Counted from the first letter of the stretch, positions 12,594 through 24,127 are shown. The stretch is DNA of 64,000 bases from Eupeodes corollae (GCF_945859685.1 NC_079147.1:215205578-215269577), one strand, 5' to 3'. Notes: a model not told the origin generated them from the sequence alone. Numbers and translations are program-made.

Positions 12594-14160
12594 GGACAGT
12601 GACAGCTTGATGCCGAGATAGCCACCCTAACAATACAAGTTCTATTTCTTGATTAATAGCAATGAGTTGCGTTTTAATAAGTCTTATTCATAGTTATCTA
12701 TGAAAATGTGAGCCGAAACTTTCAAAATCTTAAAAATCCAACTACATAAACATAGGGTTAGCGTTACAAAAAAGCTAGATTCAGTAACTAATAAACAAAT
12801 TTAAAACTTTTTGCCGCACTATTACAGAATTTTATGTCATAAAATAAATGAAAAGGATTGTGAACTTATAGACCGTATTCAGTTTTACCCATCACTACAC
12901 ACGAGTAAATAACTTAATTAATTTATCAATTAGTAACAAATTTGTGGTTTATACTCAACGTACATTTAGAAATTTTAATAGAGCAGGACGATATTTTAAC
13001 TTGCAACAAACAATCTAAAGAAACTTAAAGCTACATTTATTTTATTTTAGTTCTGTTATTAGGTACAAACATTTTATATATATGCCAGTTATCCTCAATC
13101 CCTCTTAAAAACACAACAAACCACATCAGTTCTTTATATAATTTAGACTACAAACCCACATTTTAGAGAAGAAACACACCCATCTAACTATTATAAATGT
13201 GTGAATATAATATATACGTATTTTGTAATTTGTATATAAAATAGGTTTACAAATTACCACCCAAAAACTTATTTTCTATCTGCAGCATTGCAAAAGCCAA
13301 GCTGAATAAATTCTACAGTACCTCTATAGTTGCTAGTTAGGGTTTTTTGTTGCTATATATACAAATCGTTATTTCTGAAGTTTCACCAATTTAAATACAA
13401 ATTTACAAATCAACACAAAACACCATACCGACCACCATGAAGTTGGGGTTTTTAGTTCTCTGTTTCTAAAATAAAATAAAAACAGAACAAAAGCATCAGG
13501 AGCTACTTGTACTCTAGACTAAATGAAGCTAACTTTTGTATGGGTTACATTTTTTTTTATAAAGGGTGTTTTTCAAAAAATAAATTAAAAGTGTTAAATA
13601 TTTCAAATTTTTGCATGAACTTTTATTAAAAACAAAGAAGTTATATTAAAAGTTTAAATTATAAGTCAACAAGCTTAACATGACGGATGCGATTGTATAA
13701 ATATGAAAGCTATATTTTGACAGTCTGTGACAGATTAATCAAAATAAATAAATTGACCAGGTTTAGCAAATTAGAAAATATTTATAGAAAATCACAAGTT
13801 TATTATATAAAATTGTTAATAAAAGTTTGCACTTAAAAGTAAACAAATCGTAAATGGTATTAACTTTACCGTCAACGGATTATAACTAAAAGAATAAAGG
13901 TTAGAAGCTTAAAAAGATCATTTAAGGGTTGCTTTGAACTGTCGTTTTTTTTTATTTAAGGCTCAAGAGGCATAAAATGATTTCAGGGAGAAAGATGAAC
14001 GAACCGTTCTTTCAAAAGATAATTTTTCATGGGACAGACAATTTGATTAACAATAGAAAAAAGCCAGATTCAGGACACCACGCTTTTAGACAGAGCAGAG
14101 GAAGGAGTAGGTTCATACACTTCACTTGCTCGGGCATAAACTCGCAAAAAATCTTTCTAA
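12594..14160. other. AT-rich stretch, no gene seen
   Basis: Nothing recognisable was found. Occasional AAGGGTGT sequences such as 13562-13570 resemble mariner ends, but no partner end or transposase accompanies them. Confidence 0.4.
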
Positions 14161-14164
14161 AACC

Positions 14165-15000
14165 AAACATAGTCTAGTTATGTGATCGGCCCTACAAAAA
14201 GCTTTTGAACGCGTCACCATGATTCCCGTCCTTACACAAATTTGACAATGGGGAGTCCCTCTTCGGATAGTCAAACATATCGCGTCCTTTATGAATTTAA
14301 GAACCTTCCGAGTTAATGTTGATAGTTATAGATCCACACTCATTAACCTGGAAAATGGGACTCCACAAGGATCTTCTTTCTCGGTAGCAAGTTACAACAC
14401 CTATGCAAATTATTTTTTTTAAATTAAGGTGGCACACGCAGGGATCGAACCCAAGACCTCTCGCATGACAGTCCATCGCACTAACCATCATGCCAGGGGT
14501 ACTCCAGAGATACAAAATTAGCAGCATTTAAAAAGAAAAATACGACGGATGATATGTTCCAACTGTACACCAAGAGATGTTCGAAATGGTCAACCCTGAT
14601 CACATCTTCTATACAGATGGTTTACACAAAGATGATAACTCATCATTTGCCATAGTCAAGTGGGAACAGCATTCTCAAACCAATTCAAAGAGCTATTCCA
14701 ATTGCGAAAACTTATTTGGGAAGAAGTATAATCCTAGCAGATAACCTTGGGATATTAAAAAGCCTACACAATGAGGCAAACCGATGCACTACTCTGGAAC
14801 AATTAAGCTCCTCAATGACATAGTACTAGCATGGGTACCAGGGCATTCTGGTACCAAAGGCAATGAAATGGCGGAGAATATAGCTACTGATGCTACTAAA
14901 TTTCAACTTGTTATTGATTTGCCAAATTTCTATCAATTGAATTGCCAAATCTATTTCCAGGAGCTAAAGATGGGGCTTGAAGTTAATTGAAATAACTGCA
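14165..15000 (+). pseudogene. I-like non-LTR retrotransposon fragment (RT and RNase H)
   Basis: At 14190-14400 the translation, with stops and shifts, reads LQKAFERV, then NLENGTPQGSSFSV, which are reverse-transcriptase blocks. From about 14590 an RNase H domain begins with FYTDGLHKDDNSSFAIV. The intact 68-residue frame at 14784-14990 contains LAWVPGHSGTKGNEMAE, the C-terminal RNase H block. RT followed by RNase H is typical of the I supergroup. The catalytic region between GTPQGS and RNase H is missing, and a short SINE monomer lies in that gap. It is a dead fragment. Confidence 0.75.
14413..14507 (-). mobile_element. tRNA-derived SINE head monomer, copy 2
   Basis: Read on the minus strand, the tRNA-like head has a TGGTTAGTGCGATGG A-box region and a perfect GGGTTCGATCCC B box, then TGCGTGTGCCACCTTAA and an A-rich tail. 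The body seen in the longer copies is absent. It may be a monomeric form or a truncated copy. No clear target duplication was found. Confidence 0.7.
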
Positions 15001-17526
15001 ATACTTTTCTTCGTACACATAATCCACATCACCATCGCATTCCATATAATAGGTCTTTTCAAATTTTCTAATAAATACAAAAATAAATAAAATTTAACTG
15101 AAGTAAAATAGATCTTAGGGCCGAAAGGCATTAGTATTAAGTGCTATAGTTTAACTTAGAGTGTCCGTATGGGACTATTAAGCTAGTTGTAAGTTATGGT
15201 TATTTAGGCTTGTTTTATGAAAAGATAGGTTTAAGATTGAATTAATGAAAATAAATTAAAAAAAATAAATTCCAACTATCAAGGAATAAGGATACTCCGA
15301 ATCAGAGTTGGAAAGACTATTTTTACCACTAAACACCTAAACAATAATAAACTAACAGAATTGTGTGAAGCCTGTCATGAAGTTCTATCAATTCATTAGA
15401 ATGTCGAATGTCCTTTATCACGGCAGATCGATCCTTCACTTGGAAGTACGTTCATATTCAAAAAATTATCTACCATCCTTTGACCAGCCGATCATAATAC
15501 AATACAAAGAATTAAAACTGCTTTACATGTTTATAAATTTAATGATATATAAATGTTAACTTAAAAGTCATTACTTTCAACAATCACTGTGTTAAAGTTT
15601 CTCTGTAATTAAATTAAGTGTTCTAAAACACGGCATCACTTATGGTCTTGTTGCCCTGATGCCTTATTAAAGAATTATTTTTAAATTATTTGATTAAATA
15701 AAAAAAATTTAACAAACAAGCTCTAATTTCAGTTTTTGAAGGCTCGATGTTTCAAAAGTCCTTGTAATATTTCCCTTTTCGAAATCTTTATAAAAGAAAA
15801 TTGGTAGTTGAGTTTTAATAACCTTATGTGAACGCCTTACAAAAACAAATTTCACTTTATAAAATTAATATTTGAGTTATTTTAAAACAACGGGAGCTTA
15901 ATTTTAAAAGCACGGTATATGTCAAAATAAAGCTGATTTTATTCTGTGACTTGTAAGAATTAGTACGAAATTTGGCAAGCTTGTCATGGATTTCAAAAAA
16001 ATTGTCATATTCCTACAAACCTAAGAAATAGACTTCGAATAGATTCTGTCCTTAGTTATCTGATTCAATAGATTTTGGAAATATTAAGATTTTTCATCCA
16101 TTTTTGAATTTTCAATTGATATTTCGCAACAATTATTTGTATATAATTTATAAATCAAATTATCGATTGTAATTTTGTTTGCCTTGAACATCTTACCATT
16201 AAGATGGGAATTAAAACTCATGCTTGCAATATAAAGGAATTAAATGGTAAGTATTGCATTTGTAATGAAGTTCGAACATGAGATTTCAATTTAACATGAC
16301 ACTACAATGTCTGTCACCGGCCCTTCAGCCTACAACCATTGGGTCGATTGAGTTCAAACTTGGCTTTAGGCAGTTTCACATTAAGAGGAAGTCGGCAGTC
16401 CCTATACACATTTGTTGCTAAAATATTGTAAAATACCCGATAGAATTATATTAAATTTTCCCTTAAATTTTTTTCTCAACTTGGCTTCTTGTTTTATAAA
16501 AAACATATTTTTGAATTGTTTCAGAAGTATGCTTACCATAGAAACGTTATTTTGTTCCAAAATTTTCTCATCAACTAGCTCTTAAACTGTCTAAATAATG
16601 TATAATGATAAAAATGTAGTCTCTCTACTTCTAACATTTTTATGTATGTGTAGGTATTCTTCCAAACAAAATAATCCAAAACTTAAATCTATGGCACCCT
16701 GTGGAGTATGATTTATACTTTTTTCGAAATTGCCATATTGCCGGAATCAAGCTTCTTCAGAAATTTAAGATTTATTTGTGGATTGAAGAGCAAAATGACC
16801 TATCTACTGCTGTTAAAAAATATAAATTTACCTCTATGTTAGATGATTTACATATTGAGAACATATACAAAACAAATACATCATAAAAATGCAATATTAA
16901 TTGCATAGACAAACTTCGTAAGATTTTATTTGTGCTTATCCAATGGAAGTAAGTACCTGAACCTTTTGGAATATAAGAGCTGAACAAATGAAGGTTATTG
17001 CCAGTGGAATTTTCCTTGGAAATCTAAGTATTTCCATTATTAATGAATTTCATTTTTAAATTGAGTAATCGGAAATACATTTCTGATATAAATTAATTCA
17101 CTTTCTTTTTTTTTAGAAAAATATTCCGAAGTAAACATCTTAATGCGAAGACTTCAAATTGTGATGACCTTACTAACTTCGTCTATTAGGGAGGCATTTT
17201 TCGGGATTAACTTATGTTCAACTTTTATTCAAAATAAGGGCATTTTTATCATGATAACATCCTTTTAAGGTTAAGAAAAAGCGCAATTTTAACATAGAAT
17301 TTTGAAGCATAAGTTTTGATCTTCAAACATTAATATGCTCTTTTATAAAGTCCAAGATCAAAAGAAAGAAAATGTATGTAGAGTTTAAAAATCAATGAAA
17401 CTACAAAAAAAACAGCATAGTTTATTAGAACACATAATATAAATTAAATAGAGACGATTATGTGATAAACTTAATGAAAGCTTGGGCTTAAGGCCCCCTC
17501 ACAGTGGATCAATAATGACATTTCAC
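15001..17526. other. AT-rich stretch, no gene seen
   Basis: Small open frames at 15365-15559 and 16701-16987 have no family resemblance and overlap on both strands. No RNA gene or clear repeat was recognised. Confidence 0.4.
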
Positions 17527-17690
17527 CAGTTATAGCTATCATTTGTTTTCATCATTGAAAATAAACATTGGAACATGTCGTTTTTAGCTATTTTTAAACA
17601 TTTCTGTCATTGAAAAATGTGTTCTGATTGAAAGCTACCGACAAATTTTTACTGACAGAAATCTTTCATTGGAATTGTGTGAAATTGGAC
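17527..17690. repeat. Dispersed repeat, copy 1 (pairs with 29463-29612)
   Basis: Shared blocks in the same order include ACCAGTTA-AGCT, TTTTCAT-ATTGAAA, ATTTCTGTCATTG and CTGATTGAA. The copies are diverged and gapped. The downstream edge lies just before the BEL insertion at 17756-17760, so the BEL element may have landed in or next to it. Probably a non-coding transposon remnant. Confidence 0.45.
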
Positions 17691-17760
17691 CACAAATTTT
17701 GAACATAAAAGTATCAGCAGTGCAGAAAAATGAATTTCCGTCCGGAAAATAGAAACATAC

Positions 17761-18124
17761 TGTTCTGAATTAAAATTAACTTAAATGAAATTTTTTATTT
17801 TTATTATTGAATTGAATTGTATAACAATATTGTTTTAGTATACCTTACCAAACTATTGTTAAGTTACACTATTTTGTCTCGTTCTCTCTTTTATTTTAAC
17901 CGATTCAATAATTGTCGATATGTCATTTTTTACGCTAATATTGCTGAAATAGTTCTTTCGAAAAATAACCTTTGAAGAGACAAGACGTAGCAGCAGACGA
18001 CGGTAAAAAGAGAATTTATAATATACATTCATTATACATATTTTGGACATCACATTTTTTTTTTTGCAAACACTAAACACAGTATCTATTTCAACACAAA
18101 ATACAGTCCACTTAAGCCAAAACA
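17761..18124 (+). repeat. 5' LTR of the BEL/Pao element
   Basis: 364 bases, identical to the 3' LTR except for 11 rather than 9 T residues near 18055-18065. By position it should carry the promoter; no strong TATA box stands out. A minus-strand frame (17859-18125) across it is not a gene. Confidence 0.97.
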
Positions 18125-18142
18125 TGGTCCATCGGAGCCCGA
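18125..18142 (+). other. Primer-binding site of the BEL/Pao element
   Basis: TGGTCCATCGGAGCCCGA directly follows the 5' LTR and begins with TGG, complementary to a tRNA CCA end. It resembles, but does not match, the tRNA-Tyr site of the decayed element at 6081. I cannot name its primer tRNA with confidence. Confidence 0.75.
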
Positions 18143-18232
18143 ATGCAGGTTATATGTAAAATTGTGCAGTGCGCGTTTAATTAGTGACTTTTATAAAATC
18201 GTTCAGACAGTTTCAATCAATTTGCCTCCAAT

Positions 18233-18272
18233 AGGATGATAGGATGATAGAATGATAGGATGATAGGATGAT
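18233..18272 (+). repeat. Five 8-bp tandem units in the BEL leader
   Basis: AGGATGAT is repeated five times, the third unit reading AGAATGAT, in the untranslated leader between primer-binding site and gag. Probably replication slippage. Confidence 0.85.
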
Positions 18273-18528
18273 TTTTTTTTGTGTGACTTGAAGCAATTAA
18301 AAAGTGTTTTCTATAAAGACATTCGACATTTATATAATCTTGCATGTGTATAGATATACATATATGTATGTACAGTTACAGTTGTACAGTTACTTAACAC
18401 GTCATAAAGAACTTTTGATCTCTTTCGAGCCTTGTGATCAAGCAGTTAAATTGATTGAAATTATACCGTTTTGAACAGTAAAAACATTTTTTTTTGATAG
18501 TTTATTCAATTTTAAAATTTCTTGAAAT

Positions 18529-21500
18529 ATGACTATCCAACGTGTGAAAGGAAAGCGTGGTCGCGCAAAGGCTTCTCTATCTCTGCAATCCGTTTTCGCG
18601 GAAAATATCAATGATTCCACCACTCTTGCGGCTTTAGAAATTCATTTATCACGGCTTAATGAAGCTTGGTCTGATTTTAATGCACTTTCTGACCAAATGT
18701 ACCAATTCGTCGATGATCCAGGTTACGTAGATCCCGAACCGGAATTTGAGGAATACGAATCTAAATATTTAAAAACTCATGCGATATTAACCACTTCTAT
18801 TCGTGATAAGACTCCATTATCTGAGCCTGCTCCGGCACTCAACGTAGCGTCTATAACTGAATCTCTTTCAGCACAACAAATTAAATTTTTGAAAGATATT
18901 GAAACTACAAAGGCTTCGAAATCTGTACAGTTACCAAAACTTGTTGTTCCTACATTTAATGGCGATTACAAGGATTGGCCGGGTTTTAAAGATATCTTCA
19001 TGGGAACGATCGATTCAAACCCAACACTCAATGGAACTCAAAAGTTCCAGTATTTAAAATCGTTTCTTGGCAAAAAACCTGCCGAATTGTTTAAAAATAC
19101 TCCATGTACAGAAAAAAACTACTTAGAAGCTTGGGATAAATTAGAGGAGCGTTATGACAAAACTAATCTAATAATACAATCTTTTATTCAAACTTTCTTG
19201 TCGATGCCTTCACTTAAAGGTAAAAATGCCACGTTGCTTCGTACAGTTTTTGATCAAGCCGATGAAGTGATACGGGGTCTTAATTCGTTAGAGGCTACTA
19301 CGAGGGATCCATGGATAATTTATATTTTGCTTCAAAAACTCGATTATGAAACAAAACAAGAGTGGGCTCAAGTGGTAGGGTCTCGAACTGACTGCACCAT
19401 TCAAGAGTTTCTTGATTTTTTACAAACGAGGTGTAGTTGTCTCGAAGCCTGCGGTCCTCTTGAGTCATCTTCTTCCAAGCAAACAATCAGTGATCAAAAA
19501 GGTGTTCGTTCTCATATGGTTGAGACTTCGACAGGGTGCCCAAACTGCAAGGAAGATCACTTTCTTTCTGCTTGCAAATCTTTCTGTTCGCTTAGTTTGG
19601 AAGCTCGTCGTGAATTCGTCAAGGAGAATAACCTATGTTTTAACTGTTTCCGCTCTGGGCATTCCTCAAATAGATGTCGTTTTAATTTACGATGCAAATT
19701 GTGCAACAAGCGCCATAATACGTTGGTTCATCCTACTGAAAACTTAGCTTCAACAACTTCAGCTGGTATTTCTTCGTCAGTCAACTCTTCTGTGCCCACA
19801 AACTTAAACTGTCATTCGTTGGAATCATCTCATCATTTGTCTACTCTGCTTCCTACTGCTGTCGTCATGGTTCAAGATAAACATGGAGCTCACCATAAAA
19901 TTCGCGTATTGTTGGATACTGGATCGCAAGTCTCTTTTGTAACAGAGCAGGTCGTTCAATGTTTGGGATTACTTCGTACCCCGTCGCGAATTCCTATAAT
20001 GGGTGTTGCGTCCACTTCTGCTGGTGTTACCAATGGTATGGTAACTCTAAATTTATTTTCGCGCTTTGATAATAACAATATTGAAGTTGATTGCTATGTT
20101 ATCTCTAAGTTAACTTCGCTTCTCCCGCCAGCCTTCGTCCCTCATTCAATAACTAAACCTTATATGTCGCTTGAATTAGCTGATCCTAGTTTCAATAAGC
20201 CAGGTCATATTGATATTTTGATAGGGGCAGACAGGGTGTTCGACGTCATCAAATTTCCTTTTACTTCAGAAAACATAGATGTTCCTAATTGTATTCCTAC
20301 AATGTTTGGGTTGGTTATAGCTGGTAACATTGAGCAGCAGCGTTCATTCTTAACCCAGGAATTTAGGACATTTTGTACGCAGATTGATTTTTCACAGGAA
20401 TTTGATTTGGAACGATTTTGGCGATTGGAAGAAGTTCATTCTCAATCGAGTCTATCACTTGAAGAACAACAGGCTGAAGAGCATTTTGTTGCAACCCACG
20501 AGCGAACAGATGACGGACGGTACATAGTTCATTTGCCATTTAAACCAAATTTTAATTCAAAATTATGCAACTCGTTTGGCATAGCTTTAAACCGGTTACG
20601 CTCTATGGAACGCAGATTCATAGCCAATCCTGATTTAAAAACCCAATATTTACGTTTTCTTAATGAATATCGCGAACTAGGCCATATGGAGGAAATTCCA
20701 CAGAATGAAATTGAGCAGCAATCATCCGACTGTTATTATTTTCCTCACCATGCGGTTTTAAAAAATAATAGTTCAACCACCAAGTTAAGGGTAGTTTTCG
20801 ACGGTTCGGCGAAACCTCATCAGACAGATAAATCTTCTCTCAACGAGCTTCTTCTTGTTGGCCCCACTATTCAGCACGACATTTTCACTATTTGTCTTCG
20901 TAGTCGTCGTCATGTTTTTGTTATATCAGGGGATATAGAGAAAATGTTTCGTCAAATATTGGTTTCACCAAAAGATGCAAACTATCAGCGAATTATTTGG
21001 CGTTCTTCTGCAGAGGAACCATTAAAACATTTTAAGTTATTAACCGTGACCTACGGAACTTCAGCGGCTCCTTTCTTATCAGTGCGCACCCTGAAACAAC
21101 TTGCACTGGATTATGAAAAAACCTATCCTAGAGCATCCAACGTTATCCTTAACGATTTTTACGTCGATGACGTTTTTACGGGAGCGGATTCTATAGATGA
21201 CATTATTTATCTTCAAAAAGAGCTTGTGGAGATTCTGAAGCTTGGCGGATTCAACTTGCGGAAATGGACTACAAATTGCTGGCCTCTTTTACTCTCTTTA
21301 CCACAGGATCAACGTGAGATGTCTCCAGTGGAGTTTGAAGAATCTAGCGTAATCAAAGTGCTTGGTCTTCGTTGGTGCCCTTCCAAGGATTGCTTTTCTT
21401 ATAAAGTATCTCTTTCTCAACCGACTTCCTGTACTAAACGGCGTATACTCTCCGACGCGTCACGAGTATTTGATCCGTTAGGGTTCCTGGCTCCAGTTGT

Positions 21501-23778
21501 AGTCGCAATCAAAATATTCTTCCAGGATCTTTGGCGAGAAAAAGTAGGCTGGGACGACGATGTTCCACAGGAACTTGAGAAACGATGGACTACTATCCGT
21601 GATGAACTCCATTTGGTGGAATCGATTTTAATTCCAAGAGTTATGTGGTCAAATAGGACCAACAAGGAGCTGCATGCATTTTGCGATGCATCATTGGACG
21701 CTTATGCCGCTGTTGTTTACTGCCGCAGTGTAGACACAAATGGGAACGTAACCGTTTCTATTGTAGCAGCTAAAAGTAGGGTTGCTCCTATTAAAGTTTT
21801 ATCTTTGCCTAAATTAGAACTTTGTGGTGCTCTTTTACTAACTAAACTTGTTGATAAAATAAAGACTTCTTTACAGGAAGCAAACATTCGAGTTTTTGCA
21901 TGGACTGATTCATCAATAGTGCTTCACTGGCTATCTACTGCTCCTAAGAAATGGTCTGTCTTTGTTGCTAATAGGACGTCTGAAATTCAATCATCAATAC
22001 CATTCAAGTCTTGGAACCACGTACGTTCGGTGCACAATCCAGCTGATGTCGCTTCAAGAGGTATTCCACCATCGCTTTTATCATCAACAGATATTTGGTG
22101 GCAAGGACCATGCTGGTTAAAAAAGCAACCCACTGAATGGCCAGTCTCGCATTATAATGTAAACGATATTCCTTGCGACATTTTGGAACAAAGAAAAAGT
22201 ACAAAGGTTCAGGTATTCGCTTCAAATTTAAAACCTTATAATAATAACGTTCTTGATTATTTAATTTCTAAATGTTCAAACTGGTTTAAACTTATTCGAG
22301 TAGTGGCATATATTTTTCGATTCTATAGAAACTTTCGTTTTAAAACAAATCGAATTTCTTTCCCTTACTTATGTGCTCAAGAGATTAATGACGCTAAGAC
22401 TGTGATTATAAAATGTGCCCAGCTTTCGCTTTTCGGTTCGGAAATAAGCCTTTTAAACAAGGGAAAAGAATTGCCTAGTAAGAACAAATTATTAACACTA
22501 AATCCGTTTCTCGATAAATCAAATGTTCTTCGTGTCGGTGGACGTATAACGAACTCGGTTTTAAAATATAAGGAAAAGCACCCCATAATTTTGTGTAAAT
22601 CGCATCCTATATCTAGGCTCTTAGCACTTTCTATTCACGAACAGTATCTACACGCCGGTGTAACACTTATGATTGCCCTTTTAAAGCAAAACTATTATGT
22701 TCTTGGCTGCAGAAATTTGCTACGCAAAATAGTTTTTAAATGTATTACTTGCTTTCGACAACGTCAAACCTCATCGCATCAGCTAATGGGCGATTTGCCA
22801 GTAGAACGTGTTCGTTTTTCGCGTCCATTTAGCAAGGTTGGATGCGATTACGCAGGTCCTATTACCCTCCGTCTCAATCGTGGACGAAATCCCAAATTTG
22901 TCAAGGCCTATATCGCATTGTTTGTGTGTTTCGTTACTAAAGGTGTTCATATTGAACTGGTCAATGATTTATCGACAGACGCATTTTTACTAGCCCTTGA
23001 TCGGTTCGTGGCTCGTCGCGGAAGGCCATCAGAAATATGGAGCGATAACGCAACTAATTTTCACGGAGCAAAAAGAAAACTTGGCGAATTGTACGAACTG
23101 CTTCTAAATCAACAACGCAACAATATCATCGTGGATTATTTATCAAAGGACCAAATTGCTTGGAAATTCATTCCACCCTCTGCACCACACTTTGGTGGAT
23201 TGTGGGAGGCTGGAATAAAGTCACTAAAAGTTCACCTCAAACGCGTTATCGGTGAACACAGGCTTACGTTCGAAGAGATGTACACTCTTTTAACAAAAAT
23301 TGAAAGCTTACTTAATTCCCGCCCAATGTGGCAGACATCGGACTTCGAACCCGCTGCTTTAACTCCGTCGCATTTTATGATTGGAGAATCTTATTCTTCA
23401 GTCCCTACACCTGATATTTCCCAAAATGATGTCTCGATTAGAAATAACTGGTCTCTTTTACAGGCACTTATGCAAGGGTTTTGGAAGCGCTGGCACCAAG
23501 AGTACCTAACATCTCTACAAAGTCGGCCAAAATGGCAAAAGGCGCAAAGAAATCTTGAAGTGAATGATGTGGTTTTATTAAAGGAAGACAATCTCCCTCC
23601 ATCTAAATGGATTCTTGGACGAGTGACCGAAATTCATCTTGGACAAGACAACAAATGTCGAGTTGCAACCGTCAAGACAATTAATGGCAGCTATGTTCGA
23701 CCAGTGGTGAAACTTGCTCCCTTACCGCTTACTGAAAGACCAGAGTCTTCCAGGGGGGGGCAGAATGTTCTGAATTAA
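18529..23778 (+). CDS. BEL/Pao gag-pol polyprotein
   Basis: This 1749-residue frame encodes the whole retrotransposon replication machinery in one polyprotein, as BEL/Pao elements usually do. The gag part carries a DUF1759-like region (about 137-290) and zinc-knuckle motifs near 346-400, including C370-x2-C-x4-H-x4-C. An aspartic protease follows with D463-T-G. The reverse transcriptase has Y878-V-D-D, and RNase H acidic residues are D1053, E1097 and D1127. The integrase has an HHCC-type zinc region near 1370-1410 and a D1440, D1506, E1560 triad. A DUF5641-like C-terminal domain follows (about 1640-1735). All listed catalytic residues are present. The start is the first ATG of the frame after the leader. 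The stop lies 13 bases inside the 3' LTR, so the final residues come from LTR sequence. Confidence 0.97.
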   Translation: MTIQRVKGKRGRAKASLSLQSVFAENINDSTTLAALEIHLSRLNEAWSDFNALSDQMYQFVDDPGYVDPEPEFEEYESKYLKTHAILTTSIRDKTPLSEPAPALNVASITESLSAQQIKFLKDIETTKASKSVQLPKLVVPTFNGDYKDWPGFKDIFMGTIDSNPTLNGTQKFQYLKSFLGKKPAELFKNTPCTEKNYLEAWDKLEERYDKTNLIIQSFIQTFLSMPSLKGKNATLLRTVFDQADEVIRGLNSLEATTRDPWIIYILLQKLDYETKQEWAQVVGSRTDCTIQEFLDFLQTRCSCLEACGPLESSSSKQTISDQKGVRSHMVETSTGCPNCKEDHFLSACKSFCSLSLEARREFVKENNLCFNCFRSGHSSNRCRFNLRCKLCNKRHNTLVHPTENLASTTSAGISSSVNSSVPTNLNCHSLESSHHLSTLLPTAVVMVQDKHGAHHKIRVLLDTGSQVSFVTEQVVQCLGLLRTPSRIPIMGVASTSAGVTNGMVTLNLFSRFDNNNIEVDCYVISKLTSLLPPAFVPHSITKPYMSLELADPSFNKPGHIDILIGADRVFDVIKFPFTSENIDVPNCIPTMFGLVIAGNIEQQRSFLTQEFRTFCTQIDFSQEFDLERFWRLEEVHSQSSLSLEEQQAEEHFVATHERTDDGRYIVHLPFKPNFNSKLCNSFGIALNRLRSMERRFIANPDLKTQYLRFLNEYRELGHMEEIPQNEIEQQSSDCYYFPHHAVLKNNSSTTKLRVVFDGSAKPHQTDKSSLNELLLVGPTIQHDIFTICLRSRRHVFVISGDIEKMFRQILVSPKDANYQRIIWRSSAEEPLKHFKLLTVTYGTSAAPFLSVRTLKQLALDYEKTYPRASNVILNDFYVDDVFTGADSIDDIIYLQKELVEILKLGGFNLRKWTTNCWPLLLSLPQDQREMSPVEFEESSVIKVLGLRWCPSKDCFSYKVSLSQPTSCTKRRILSDASRVFDPLGFLAPVVVAIKIFFQDLWREKVGWDDDVPQELEKRWTTIRDELHLVESILIPRVMWSNRTNKELHAFCDASLDAYAAVVYCRSVDTNGNVTVSIVAAKSRVAPIKVLSLPKLELCGALLLTKLVDKIKTSLQEANIRVFAWTDSSIVLHWLSTAPKKWSVFVANRTSEIQSSIPFKSWNHVRSVHNPADVASRGIPPSLLSSTDIWWQGPCWLKKQPTEWPVSHYNVNDIPCDILEQRKSTKVQVFASNLKPYNNNVLDYLISKCSNWFKLIRVVAYIFRFYRNFRFKTNRISFPYLCAQEINDAKTVIIKCAQLSLFGSEISLLNKGKELPSKNKLLTLNPFLDKSNVLRVGGRITNSVLKYKEKHPIILCKSHPISRLLALSIHEQYLHAGVTLMIALLKQNYYVLGCRNLLRKIVFKCITCFRQRQTSSHQLMGDLPVERVRFSRPFSKVGCDYAGPITLRLNRGRNPKFVKAYIALFVCFVTKGVHIELVNDLSTDAFLLALDRFVARRGRPSEIWSDNATNFHGAKRKLGELYELLLNQQRNNIIVDYLSKDQIAWKFIPPSAPHFGGLWEAGIKSLKVHLKRVIGEHRLTFEEMYTLLTKIESLLNSRPMWQTSDFEPAALTPSHFMIGESYSSVPTPDISQNDVSIRNNWSLLQALMQGFWKRWHQEYLTSLQSRPKWQKAQRNLEVNDVVLLKEDNLPPSKWILGRVTEIHLGQDNKCRVATVKTINGSYVRPVVKLAPLPLTERPESSRGGQNVLN
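23752..23765 (+). other. Polypurine tract of the BEL/Pao element
   Basis: A G8-containing purine-rich stretch (AGGGGGGGGCAGAA, one C) directly precedes the 3' LTR and overlaps the end of the polyprotein frame. By family it primes plus-strand synthesis. Confidence 0.85.
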
Positions 23779-24127
23779 AATTAACTTAAATGAAATTTTT
23801 TATTTTTATTATTGAATTGAATTGTATAACAATATTGTTTTAGTATACCTTACCAAACTATTGTTAAGTTACACTATTTTGTCTCGTTCTCTCTTTTATT
23901 TTAACCGATTCAATAATTGTCGATATGTCATTTTTTACGCTAATATTGCTGAAATAGTTCTTTCGAAAAATAACCTTTGAAGAGACAAGACGTAGCAGCA
24001 GACGACGGTAAAAAGAGAATTTATAATATACATTCATTATACATATTTTGGACATCACATTTTTTTTTGCAAACACTAAACACAGTATCTATTTCAACAC
24101 AAAATACAGTCCACTTAAGCCAAAACA
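23766..24127 (+). repeat. 3' LTR of the BEL/Pao element
   Basis: 362 bases, TG to CA, matching the 5' LTR throughout except for two fewer T residues in the T run near 24060. It contains the stop codon of the polyprotein (23776-23778). Confidence 0.97.

Larger units (their letters stand above)
17761..24127 (+). mobile_element. Complete BEL/Pao LTR retrotransposon
   Basis: The 6367-bp element has LTRs beginning TG and ending CA, a leader, one gag-pol open frame and a polypurine tract. The five bases before it (17756-17760, CATAC) are repeated exactly after it (24128-24132), a target duplication of the size usual for BEL/Pao. The LTRs differ only in the length of one T run, and the polyprotein has no stop or frameshift. 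Together these indicate a recent insertion that may still be competent. There is no envelope-like frame. Confidence 0.97.

Noticed and set aside
18438..18623. Minus-strand frame overlapping the BEL start codon
   Set aside because: Shadow of the polyprotein frame and leader.
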